Shown here in pieces: positions 9,095-16,396 of a stretch of 28,456 nt of DNA. The DNA is taken from NCBI GenBank assembly GCA_003427395.1, contig BFEA01000111.1, forward strand, positions 3,037,012 to 3,065,467, read 5' to 3'. The notes under the pieces were generated by a model that made no database searches, had not been told where the DNA came from, and saw nothing but the letters and a program-made list of their open reading frames with translations. The DNA comes from Chara braunii (taxonomy: Eukaryota; Streptophyta; Charophyceae; Charales; Characeae). The translations under genes were made by a program, and so were the position numbers. Numbering within the stretch: position 1 is the stretch's first letter; each line of letters begins with the position of its first letter.

Positions 9095-9456
9095 GAAGAG
9101 GAGGAGACTCTAGGGTTCTCCTTGGTCCCCTTCTACCTTGACTCTTTGAGTGAATATATAGGGGAAACTGCGTGGGAGTGACAAAAACGAGTTATAATTG
9201 CACTACGGGCCAAGATACACTTCGTAATTGCAGTTCAGGGGCAACGTATACAACCCAGCTTTCTGGCAAGGTAGGGTGCCCGGACTGCAATTGCAAACTG
9301 TATCTTGGCCCATAGTGCAATTATAACTCATTTTTGTGACTCCCACATAGTTACCCCTATAATCTAACAGATGGTCCCTAGCTTGGAGAATGCCAAAGTT
9401 GTGCTGTTTGCGCTGGTATGAGCATCTCGCCCTCCTGGGAATCACCAGCACCCATT
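9095..9456 (-). pseudogene. LINE ORF2 tail fragment interrupted by a MITE
   Basis: 9370-9456 read on the minus strand gives ARCSYQRKQHNFGILQAR, which matches MICSHEYKQHTFGYMEAR of LINE-2. The frame then breaks where the 205-bp foldback element sits (9157-9361). 9095-9156 may be the continuation but shows little similarity. This is a fourth, more diverged copy of the LINE-1B/LINE-2 subfamily. Confidence 0.55.
9157..9361. mobile_element. 205-bp foldback MITE-like element with ~80-bp arms
   Basis: The left arm from TATAGGGGAAACTGCGTGGG through GACAAAAACGAGTTATAATT and CCAAGATACA is repeated as reverse complement on the right, ending in AGTTACCCCTATA, with scattered mismatches. The loop is about 9245-9275. 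TATA on both outer edges allows a TA or TATA duplication, as in Tc1/mariner-type MITEs. No coding capacity. Confidence 0.85.
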
Positions 9457-9540
9457 TCTTTTTTTCCTTTTTTTTAGGGGACAATGCCCCAATTTATTCG
9501 TCGGGAGCAGCACGTGATGGGAACTGGTCCCAACGTCTCA
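9457..9540 (-). mobile_element. Degenerate LINE tail (poly-T plus motif copy 4)
   Basis: A T-rich run with a few C's (about 9459-9476) precedes CCAATTTATTCGTCGGGAGC, AGCACGTGATGGGAACTGG and TCCCAACGTCTC, a worn copy of the 3'-end motif on the minus strand. The body of the element to the right (9541-9830) is not recognisable. Confidence 0.5.
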
Positions 9541-9832
9541 TTTGAAAACATATCTACAAACAAATGCAGAACAAATCGAGATATGAGGGCCATTACCCGG
9601 CTTCGGCTGAGAACAGCGGATAATATACTCGTGAACCAACTACCAAATTCAGGAGGGCTATGGAAGAAATATGAATCCATTGAGATATCATGGAGTACCT
9701 GCAGTGAGCGCATTCTGCAAGGCCAGTAATGTCAAAAAGATTGTGTTTGTATACCATCCATCTGGCAGGTATGTCCACAGTCCTGGACAAGATGAGGCAT
9801 ACTGGTCATCATGATGACAGGGGATTTCCTGT

Positions 9833-9882
9833 GAGGCTCTGCCCTGGTTTCCAGCAGGCGTTGCTCCCCGGCAGTAAAATGG
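9833..9882 (+). repeat. LINE 3'-end hairpin motif, copy 5 (degenerate)
   Basis: GAGGCTCTGCCCTGGTTTCC, then AGCAGGCGTTGCTCCCCGG: a diverged motif in plus orientation, directly upstream of the 450-bp element at 9891. Any tail beyond it is not recognisable. Confidence 0.6.
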
Positions 9883-9890
9883 ACCCATAC

Positions 9891-10340
9891 GGCCTCGCCA
9901 CATGGCAGCAAAAACGAAACGAAACGAAAAAAAATCCGCGAGGGTTTGCGACGGCGCAAGTTCGTTTCTGTTTCGTTTTCTGCTGCATCGCTGCATGGAG
10001 CATGTGAAACGAACACCAATGAGCATGGGGGAAAAAAAAAACCAACGAGTCTCTATCGATTGCAGAAGTCAAGAAAGACAATCCGCCGCCTTGGACACAC
10101 TCGTGCGGGTTCGTGAGAGTTGGTGGGGGATTCGTGGGTCCTTGCAAGGACCCACGAAAATCGAGGTGCTGCAGGTGGGGCACAGCAACCTCCTTGCGAA
10201 CCACAGTTTGCTTCTGTTTCTGACGAGGATCTGACACCTAGTGAGTTTTTTTCACTATTGAGATTGTTGTGACCGTGTGGCAGTGTGAACACGAAACGAA
10301 CTGGTGAAAGTCTTAGTTTCATGTCCCGTGTGGCGAGGCC
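9891..10340. mobile_element. 450-bp terminal-inverted-repeat element with nested palindromes
   Basis: The ends GGCCTCGCCACA (9891-9902) and TGTGGCGAGGCC (10329-10340) are perfect 12-bp inverted repeats. Flanking CATAC and CATAG suggest a 5-bp target duplication with one mismatch. Inside are a hairpin of GCAGCAAAAACGAAACGAAA against CGTTTCTGTTTCGTTTTCTG and CTGC (9906-9985) and a perfect 28-bp palindrome (10131-10158). No transposase. I infer a non-autonomous DNA transposon of unknown superfamily. Confidence 0.75.
10131..10158. repeat. Perfect 28-bp palindrome
   Basis: TTCGTGGGTCCTTG followed directly by its reverse complement CAAGGACCCACGAA, with no spacer. It lies close to the centre of the 450-bp element. 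Confidence 0.95.
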
Positions 10341-10807
10341 CATAGAATGACAAAAAGAACATTGTGGTAAATTTTCAAATGCCAGATGCAGCAGCGCTGT
10401 CAGAATGTATGTGCATGTCTGTGCATGTCCCATAAACATGATGCATCTGGGAGACTGGGGCGAGGTCCCCACACACTAGGACTCTGTGTTTCTGGCAGCC
10501 AATTCTTGTAATCTACCACCTAGACAATGTCTGTGTGCTCAGGGAGAATGGTCAAACATATAGAAGGACCCGGGCACAATGTTGGGGCAAACTGAGGGTC
10601 TACCCACAGGGACTTAGAGAGAATTGCTTATGCGCCCGACGTACCCATACGACAGGAGGGCTCTTTCGAATATGCTTCAACCAGGGCTGAGTGAGGTCCC
10701 TGCTTAGGCTGGTGCCTGCAACTGCTGTCAGGTCTGGTCATCTCACCAAGATGGTAGAGGGTTGATTGTCCTGAATGGTGGACACTGCGGTAAGACCGCG
10801 GGAGTGG
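10341..10807. other. No recognisable feature
   Basis: About 470 bp of mixed-composition sequence with no convincing coding frame, repeat or RNA motif that I can see. Confidence 0.5.
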
Positions 10808-11314
10808 GGGTGTGCCAGGAGAACTAATAAACCTTTTGGAGAAAGGAGTTACAAAATACTGAAACCGCCAGTACCTTTCCCATATGTTGGCCGCGGGCCT
10901 TGCGCACCAACGATTTGCAATGAATCTGGCCGCCGTGTGAGGCCAGCGCCGACCTCCGTGTTAACAGGCCGGCTTTCTTTTTTTCGCTGGGAAAGGTACT
11001 GGCAGTTTTTAACCAGCCAGACTGTGTGAAGTCTGAAAATTCCCACACGTTGCCTCAACCGGTACCCTTGTCAGAAGAGCCACCTGCGCGGTGCAGATTG
11101 CTAGGGTCCCTGATGTTTCACTTCTCTTGATTCTTCTTACCAAGACCCACTGAGGCAGAATAAAAGTAGGGAAGAATATAGACAAGTGAAACAGCAGGGA
11201 CCCTAGCAATCTCCACCATGCAAGTGCCACTGGGTTTTCTGACAAGGGTACCGGTTGAGAATACGTGTGGGGAATTTCAGCCTTCAAGTATTTTGTAACT
11301 CCTTTCTGCAGAAG
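10808..11314. repeat. Large imperfect inverted repeat (foldback), arms ~100-290 bp
   Basis: 11033-11124 is the reverse complement of 11186-11280 with modest divergence, sharing ACCGGTACCCTTGTCAGA and GATTGCTAGGGTCCCTG. Further out, 10836-10864 (CTTTTGGAGAAAGGAGTTAC and AAAATACT) pairs with 11283-11312. The left arm is longer because a 137-bp element (10867-11003) is inserted in it. The loop is about 11125-11185. No protein. Confidence 0.85.
10867..11003. mobile_element. 137-bp small TIR element inside the foldback arm
   Basis: Perfect 15-bp terminal inverted repeats: GCCAGTACCTTTCCC (10867-10881) and GGGAAAGGTACTGGC (10989-11003). Comparison with the uninterrupted related copy near 12105-12160 shows extra sequence at this point in the left arm. 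No obvious target duplication, no coding capacity. Confidence 0.75.
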
Positions 11315-11475
11315 GAAACGCCAAATTCAAAGAGTGTCGTCTTTCTCACACGTGTCAGACTCCCACAGCCATTTCGTTGATGCGGAAACTGGTGCTATGC
11401 CTCATACGTTTCTGACAAGCTCATGTAATGCATGTAATGGTCCTAAGACCCTGATCCCACATTCAGTTCTTTTCT
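11145..11475 (+). repeat. ~330-bp direct repeat, copy A
   Basis: Shares with 11985-12335, in order: AAGACCCA..AGGCAGAA, the GGACC..AGCAATCT block, TTTTCTGACAAGGGT, CAAGTATTT..GTAACTCCTT, and TCTGACAAGCTCATGTAATG followed by CATGTAATGGTCCTAAG. Its 5' half is also the right arm of the foldback. No primer-binding site or polypurine tract is evident between the two copies, so I do not call LTRs. Confidence 0.8.
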
Positions 11476-11984
11476 AAAATGGGGATGGCGTTGAGGAATG
11501 TAGTTCGCTCCACCACTCTCAAATTTACAAAACCAAGCGTAATTACATGGGTCTACTGCACTTGTGATTTTGGGTGTTCACTGTTCGCGACAGAATTGAG
11601 AGTGCCAGGAAACACCAGGCACAGACTGCAAAATGGTCGCATCCAACAGAGGCTGGCGTGCTTTGGACCCACACATTCCTCCCATTCTATTGTCTTTTTG
11701 TGGAATAGATTCACTCAGATCTCTGGCGTTGGCCAGAGGCCGGAGAGGAGGGCTAACCCACCATCTCATGACCCCCTCGTGCTACTCGTTATGTGCGATA
11801 AAGTGGGAGGATGGGGTTAGGATAGGGGAAGGGATGGAATGGAGAGTTTTTCTGGGAAAGTTCGTTTCTATGCCTGTCAGAAGAGAGGGGTGAGTATGAT
11901 AAACGAGTTTAAAAAAAACAGAAAAAAGAGGGGTGCGCCAGGAGAATTGACGAAAGGAGGGTGGCTGGGGTCTCGTGGGTAGTA
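11476..11984. other. Spacer between direct repeats, no gene seen
   Basis: About 500 bp between the two direct repeats. Short open frames occur on both strands, with no recognisable domain. GTGCGCCAGGAGAATT at about 11932 echoes GTGTGCCAGGAGAACT at about 10809, so part of the repeat unit extends into it. Confidence 0.5.
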
Positions 11985-12335
11985 AGACCCAGGCAGAAAA
12001 AAAGAAAGAAGAATCCAGACAAGTTGAAACCGCACGGACCCAAGCAATCTGGACCATGCAGCTGGTTTTTCTGACAAGGGTGCCAGTAGAGACTACGTGT
12101 GGGAATTTTGAATTTTCAGACTTCGCACAGTTTCACTGCTCAAGTATTTCGTAACTCCTTTCTGCAAAAGGAAATGCCAAATTGAACGAGTGGCCGTCTT
12201 TCTCAAACGTTTTTTTTTTTTTTTTTTTTTTTTTTNNNNNNNNNNAACCAGTCCTATCCCTCATAAGTTTCTGACAAGCTCATGTAATGCATGTAATGGT
12301 CCTAAGGTCCTGATCCCGCATTGGGTTGTTTTTGA
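11985..12335 (+). repeat. ~330-bp direct repeat, copy B, with poly-T and assembly gap
   Basis: Second copy of the repeat. It also carries GAATTTTCAGACTTCGCACA, the complement of which (ACTGTGTGAAGTCTGAAAAT) occurs in the left foldback arm. After CTCAAACG a run of ~26 T (12210-12235) and 10 N's (12236-12245) replace about 30 bp present in copy A. Confidence 0.85.
12236..12245. other. Assembly gap (10 N)
   Basis: Ten N's directly after a T homopolymer. The true length is unknown. Confidence 0.98.
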
Positions 12336-12508
12336 AAAGCGGCAAGCACGTTTATGTCACAATTGAGTTTGAAAAATCAATCGAACAGGACCCTCTCCTC
12401 ATAGGCACGATAAAGAAACAGAAAGTGGAGGAAGCCACAACCCAATTCTTTGAACATTGGCTGGCCCCCTGGAAGGCCTTGGCCGACATTGAAAACTCTC
12501 AGATATAG
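12326..12508 (+). pseudogene. Coding-like fragment, possibly a LINE ORF2 tail
   Basis: A 60-codon frame with normal amino-acid composition and the segment VEEATTQFFEHWLAPWKAL. That is loosely like the IDRIISRFCEDWLGG stretch near the LINE-3 ORF2 C-terminus, which suggests a plus-strand LINE remnant. The resemblance is weak and short. The start Met is not evidence of a true start because the frame begins inside repeat copy B. Confidence 0.3.
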
Positions 12509-12612
12509 TGGAGCTGGGGGAATGTAAGAATGAAGCTGGGGTTTTAGGTCCCTCGCTGAGTTCCCGGTCCCTTTCACATCCACCCCCCAATCCTTCATCC
12601 TCGTCCAGCAAT

Positions 12613-12655
12613 GGAACCCCCCCCCCCCCCCCCTCCCCCCCCCTCCTCCTCCGCT
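12613..12655. repeat. Poly-C / C-rich tract
   Basis: C-runs with a few T's from about 12617. The minus strand could form a G-quadruplex. No gene. Confidence 0.9.
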
Positions 12656-12770
12656 CTTTCTCCCTTTCTACTCTGGAGCCGGTCTATCTCCCCACCCCCC
12701 ACTGAGGAAAGGAAGCTCTGCAACCCAAGGGAATACACGGAGGGGCAGATATGGTCAGGCATAATTCTGA

Positions 12771-12965
12771 TTCTCCAATGCACAGATCTGGTTGATCAAC
12801 AAAGACACTTGGGGGCTGGGGAAATGGGAGGACCTCCAAGTCTGCTATGAATACCCCAAAGAAGGGTGGTGCAAATGTTTTGGTTTGGAAAGAGATGAAC
12901 AGGTTTATAAAGCATCCTACTCAAACTGGATGATGCCTCCACAGATGTTTTCTGTCCGGGAGTAA
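12771..12965 (+). pseudogene. Unrecognised coding-like fragment (64 codons)
   Basis: Open from just after a TGA (12768-12770) to a TAA (12963-12965), with no Met near its start. The peptide is rich in Trp, Tyr, Cys and Lys (KWEDLQVCYEYPKEGWCKCF, then YKASYSNWMMPP) and does not look like low complexity. It could be a transposon-protein remnant or an exon. I do not recognise the family. Confidence 0.3.
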
Positions 12966-13007
12966 TGCAGAGGCCCCCCAGCCTCTGGTTTGCAACACTA
13001 AAGGAAA

Positions 13008-13271
13008 TTGAATTTTGAGGAAGAAAAAGAAAAAAAGCAGCCTACTGGTAGGACGAAACCCAAGTCAGACTGCCGTCTTCCCCTGAATAGAAGGTGGTTT
13101 GGCATTATCGCTGTATCTAGATGCATTGGGAACCTGCCCCAAAATACGGCTATATTCCGAGGAAGAGGGTGCTACCTACTAGGTAGTCATGCCATTTTTG
13201 GCAATCCCCTGAAGGATCTGATGATGCAGGTCTTCTGTCCTGGCACAAGCCGGCTTGTGCCTCCAAAGTGA
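13008..13271 (+). pseudogene. Hypothetical 87-codon frame
   Basis: Begins with a Glu/Lys-rich stretch, then RRWFGIIAVSRCIGNLPQNT and GCYLLGSHAIFGNPLKDLMM. Same strand as the two fragments upstream. Function and coding status unknown; it may be remnant transposon sequence. Confidence 0.2.
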
Positions 13272-13290
13272 GACCCCACTGCCACCCGGG

Positions 13291-13313
13291 CTTTTTTTTT
13301 TTTTTTTTTTTTT
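13291..13313. repeat. Poly-T run
   Basis: About 23 T's after CCACCCGGGC; possibly the tail of a minus-strand retroelement, but no matching body or target duplication was identified. Confidence 0.8.
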
Positions 13314-13506
13314 ATGTCGCCTGGGCACCTGTTCATGCAACCAACACACACTGTCAGCTGCAGAGTTGTGTCTCCGAATGGAGTCTGTCCAGACCTAGTC
13401 CAGGTCCTTCCCCGTTGAAATTGCGTTTGGCTGATCCACACCTTTCCCTTGGAGAAGGATCCAAAGAGAGTGGCAGCTCCACTACTCACCAAATGTGAAA
13501 ACAGAC

Positions 13507-13541
13507 CATGAAAAACAAACAAACAAACAAACAAACAAACA
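13507..13541. repeat. (AAAC)n microsatellite
   Basis: Repeated CAAA/AAAC units, about seven, ending in ACACACAG. Confidence 0.95.
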
Positions 13542-13716
13542 CACAGCATGAATCTTCCACCAGAACTTGAACATGAAAGATATGGCACCATACTTTTTAT
13601 CTCGTGTCACAGTGCATATGGTGAGTTGTGGAGCGATATGCCGAAACCTGCACTACACAAAAGTGACAAAACATTACAGCCTGATCCTGTTTCAAAATGC
13701 AATTTGCAAGTGTTTG

Positions 13717-13803
13717 ACCTGACTGCATTTTTTTTTTTCTTTTCTTTTTTTTCTTTCAAACACACCCCCACCGGTGATAGTGGTGCTGATAACCTGACTG
13801 CAT
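13717..13803 (-). mobile_element. 63-bp ultra-truncated LINE insertion with 12-bp target duplication
   Basis: ACCTGACTGCAT occurs at 13717-13728 and again at 13792-13803. Between them, on the minus strand, lie TATCAGCACC, a short G-rich stretch, GTGTTTGA and an A-rich tail. GGTGCTGATAA on the plus strand also occurs at the LINE-1B end (3168-3178), followed leftward by comparable sequence. This is a complete TPRT product keeping only the last ~35 bp of a LINE plus poly(A). Confidence 0.85.
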
Positions 13804-14020
13804 ATTAACCTACATGCGCCTGGACATGTCTTCAGATGATGCCAGGTGGATTTTGATTGGGCGAATTTTGCTGTTTTGAACACAAAGGGGCTTTTTTTTT
13901 TGCTTGATTGTCTTTCTTTCTTATCTGTCAGAAACTGTTCCGAGAAGATAGGATCTATCGATAGGACCTATCGCCCACCTGCAGTTCGGGAGCAGCCCCC
14001 GCATGTTCTCTCCTGAACAC

Positions 14021-14105
14021 GGTTCTGGCTGCTACTGGGTTCCCCTAAATATGACTACAAGTCGGAGAAGTGGTAGGTAGGTAGTGTGAGGCGAAATTGA
14101 GGGAC
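14021..14105 (+). repeat. ~85-bp direct repeat, copy 1
   Basis: GTTCTGGCTGCTACTGGGTT..CCCCTA through GTGGTAGGTAGGTAGTGTGA to GAAATTGAGGGAC. About 85% identical by eye to 14336-14419. Confidence 0.8.
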
Positions 14106-14191
14106 GAACGTGGCTTATGTTTAAAAAAAAATAAAAATAAAAGGTATTAATCCACAAGTACCTCCACGTTTTTAGGGCGTTAACGCGGCAG

Positions 14192-14202
14192 TGGCCGAAT
14201 AG
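14192..14202 (+). promoter_or_regulatory. A-box-like pol III motif
   Basis: TGGCCGAATAG fits the A-box consensus TRGYNNARNNG. No good B box follows at tRNA spacing, so it is at best a SINE relic. Confidence 0.3.
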
Positions 14203-14264
14203 GTGTGCTGCAGGGGTCCATATGCATTTGTGTCAGAGGGGGCCCAGAGGGGGCCTAACGCCCC

Positions 14265-14320
14265 CTGGGTAGTACAAATCCGAAGTCTGCCACAGTACCC
14301 CTGGCCAGAGGCCAAGTCCC
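14265..14320 (+). repeat. 56-bp SINE-like module, copy 1
   Basis: CTGGGTAGTACAAATC through CCACAGTACCCCTGG to AGAGGCCAAGTCCC. 52 of 56 positions match 25945-26000. GGCCAAGTCCC is one base short of a B box (GGTTCAAGTCC) and CTGGGTAGTACAAA resembles a worn A box, so it may derive from a tRNA-type SINE head. Its first 12 bp recur directly upstream of the U6 fragment at 15003-15014. Confidence 0.65.
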
Positions 14321-14335
14321 ACTAGCAGTCCCACT

Positions 14336-14419
14336 GTTCTGGCTGCTATTGGGTTCCCCTTATGTGACTATAATTAGGAGTAGTGGTAGGTAGGTAGTGT
14401 TGAGGTGAAATTAATTGAC
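14336..14419 (+). repeat. ~85-bp direct repeat, copy 2
   Basis: Second copy of 14021-14105. A further part (GTGGTAGGTAGGTAGTGTGA..GAAATTGAGAGAAGAA) follows at about 14932-14970. Confidence 0.8.
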
Positions 14420-14436
14420 AGAAGAGTGTATAATTA

Positions 14437-14864
14437 GGAGTTACTGCAGTGGTGGGTATAGGGTTGCAGCTTGCATTTCAGGCTTCAAGGATCACGAAAG
14501 GCATGTGCATGAGGTCGAAGAGGGTATAGGGTTTAAGGGGTTCAAATGGGTAAGACAAACTTCAGGGGTGTTGCTGATCAGGGCTGGGCTAATAGACAAA
14601 GGGTGCTCTAAGAAGGGAAGGGTGTCACTAGCAGCTCCAAGGGACAATAGAGACCCGGGTCTGAGAAGAGAAAAGCCCACAATCCCAGGAAAACAGCAAA
14701 CAAGCAATCTCTGTGGTATAAGATGTATCAATGGGACGCTGGACCCGGTTTCCAGCAGGTCCCGCTCCCCACCAATAGATGGAGCAGCCCGACAGACTAA
14801 CCCTCAATCCTGACGGTTCTCTTGCCACCGCCAGGATAGAGGGCTTACACAAGGGCTTTTCTTG

Positions 14865-14921
<57 letters not shown>

Positions 14922-14936
14922 AGTTACTGCAGTGGT
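14437..14936 (+). mobile_element. 466-bp LINE-tail insertion, 53-nt poly(A), 17-bp target duplication
   Basis: GGAGTTACTGCAGTGGT is present perfectly at 14437-14453 and 14920-14936. The insert (14454-14919) ends in 53 consecutive A's (14867-14919). Its 3' part carries the full hairpin motif (14733-14784) and CCAGGATAGAGGGCTTACAC, matching the LINE-3 3' UTR read on the minus strand (GGATAGAGGCCTTGCACAAG). AAGATGTAT just upstream of the motif is also shared with LINE-3. It is a 5'-truncated LINE-3-type tail or a SINE using the same tail. The identical duplications and long pure poly(A) make it the youngest insertion visible. Confidence 0.92.
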
Positions 14937-15014
14937 AGGTAGGTAGTGTGAGTAGAAATTGAGAGAAGAATGTTACTTCAAAAAAGGTATGAAAGTGAGG
15001 ACCTGGGTAGTACA

Positions 15015-15090
15015 GTCCTTTCGGGACATCCGTTAAACTGGAACGATACAGAGAATGAAGATTAGCATGGCCCCTGGAGCCAGGACCGAC
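15015..15090 (+). pseudogene. U6 snRNA pseudogene, 5' portion
   Basis: GTCCTTTCGGGACATCCG is the U6 5' stem-loop. Then come GGAACGATACAGAGA (the ACAGAGA box that pairs with 5' splice sites), AGATTAGCATGGCCCCTGG, and a diverged GAGCCAGGACCGAC where U6 has GCGCAAGGATGAC. A 3-base insertion (TGA) separates the ACAGAGA box from AGATTAGC. The U6 3' end and terminator are missing, and no plant USE element is seen upstream. I read it as a non-functional, retroposed or chimeric fragment. Confidence 0.85.
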
Positions 15091-15521
15091 TAGGTCCGAT
15101 TTACGCTTGTGCTCTCTGGTTCTCGATCACGTGCGGTCTTCCGTGACAAAGGTCAGTCGCTGATCGTTTTGCGTATCGACTGCTAGTGTCGATTCTCTTT
15201 GTTTTCATGGAGGCAGCTGCCCATCGTCCAGTAGAATGTTTTTCAATTCATTTGTTGGCCATTTAGTTGGCCACTTTGCGTTGACTCGAAGCTTCAATTC
15301 TATGGTTTTTTTAGGGGAGGGTGGTGTTTTTGAAGCTTCGGGCCTTGCTTTTTATTTTTTGTTGCAGAAATTGAGAGTATTGAGATTTCCGTGGAACACT
15401 GCGAACAGGCCGGCGGGAAGGTCACATGCAGATGTACCTGGTTGGTGGAAGTGTGGATGCACAGCCTGTACTGTCATGATGTTGATGTCAGGCCCCGTGA
15501 TTTTTCGTTTTTTGGGTCCTC
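15091..15521. other. Unassigned sequence after the U6 fragment
   Basis: About 430 bp with no recognised repeat. A plus-strand frame at 15236-15580 has no known domain and is probably chance. Note GATCGTTTTGCGTATCGACT and a CGATTCTC stretch just after the U6 part; their origin is unknown. Confidence 0.4.
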
Positions 15522-15950
15522 TTTTTTTTTTCTTTTTTTTTTTAAAGGGAGATGGCCTTGAGGTATTATCATCGGACTAACCAGCCCAGGTAAATTCAAT
15601 ATTGTGTCTAATCTGACATCGGGTGGCCTTTTCAGCCCAGGATGGCCTTGATTGCCTTCAGGGAACCCCCAAGGGGGGACACCGGCCAGGGGACAGCCGG
15701 TGGCAGAGGGACCGAGCATCATCTGAGTGGCCAGTCGCTGTGCCTCCCCTATTACCCGTCCCCCTATGAACATCAGCAGAGACTGCTTTTTAATGCCAAT
15801 TGGGGGGACCAACGTGCTATCTCCAGGTGGCGGGCGCCAAGCATGGCCAGGAAGGTACATGAGGCCAATGGGGATTGACCCCTTGTGCAAGGCCTCTATC
15901 CTGGTGGTGGTACAAGAACCACCGGGATTAAGGCTTTGCCTGGCAGGCCG

Positions 15951-16002
15951 CTCCATCTATTGGTGGGGAGCAACACCTGCTGGAAACCGGGTCCAGCGTC
16001 CC
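15951..16002 (-). repeat. LINE 3'-end hairpin motif, copy 7
   Basis: CTCCATCTATTGGTGGGGAG, CAACACCTGCTGGAAACCGG, GTCCAGCGTCCC on the plus strand. Perfect GCTGGA/TCCAGC stem. It lies in the LINE-3 3' UTR. Confidence 0.9.
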
Positions 16003-16050
16003 TGAAATACATCTTTTACAACAGTACAACATTGAAAGTGACGCCATTGT

Positions 16051-16074
16051 GCTGGAAACCGGGTCCAGCGTCCC
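16051..16074 (-). repeat. Hairpin motif, half copy 8
   Basis: GCTGGAAACCGGGTCCAGCG followed by TCCC, identical to the hairpin half of copy 7, 49 bp away. The CTCCATCTATTGG half is missing. Confidence 0.85.
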
Positions 16075-16263
16075 ATATCCGATCTACTCTTCCATACCTA
16101 ACCTGCAGCAGGGTCGGGTATTTGGGGGGAGAAACACCGGGGGGCACCAGTGGAGTCTCCCTCCATCCCTTAACCCCTGCCCTCCACCTACTATCCTTAT
16201 GGCGCCTATTGTGTCTTTTACTGAACATTAGACTCTTTCCAGAGAATGTACTGAAAAATTTAT

Positions 16264-16287
16264 GCTGAGAATCGGGCTCGGTGTCCC
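16264..16287 (-). repeat. Hairpin motif, degenerate half copy 9
   Basis: GCTGAGAATCGGGCTCGGTG then TCCC. Worn copy of the hairpin half, upstream of copies 7 and 8 in the LINE-3 3' UTR. Confidence 0.6.
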
Positions 16288-16396
16288 ATAAGATAAAAAA
16301 CAGATGGTCAGGCCCAGATATTAATGGAAGTGGCGCAAAACCGCGTCCTGACCTACTGAGCATAGATTGTGCCTAGAATATATGAGATTAATCAAC

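Noticed and set aside
8482-9105. A twin-priming (5'-inverted) LINE insertion between AGAAGAGGAGGA repeats at 8482 and 9094
   Set aside because: The repeat is low-complexity purine sequence, and homology to the LINE-1B 3' UTR (TTGGCCGGC region) continues leftward across 8482, so LINE-2 is contiguous there.
11145-12335. LTR retrotransposon or TRIM with 330-bp terminal repeats
   Set aside because: No primer-binding site, polypurine tract or TG..CA ends visible, and an inverted copy of the same unit lies alongside.
15015-15090. Functional U6 snRNA gene
   Set aside because: It has a 3-bp insertion between ACAGAGA and AGATTAGC, lacks the U6 3' end and T-run terminator, and has no recognisable USE upstream.
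15474-15956. 160-codon minus-strand frame
   Set aside because: It runs through the LINE-3 3' UTR and into the poly(A) tail, so it is not a gene.
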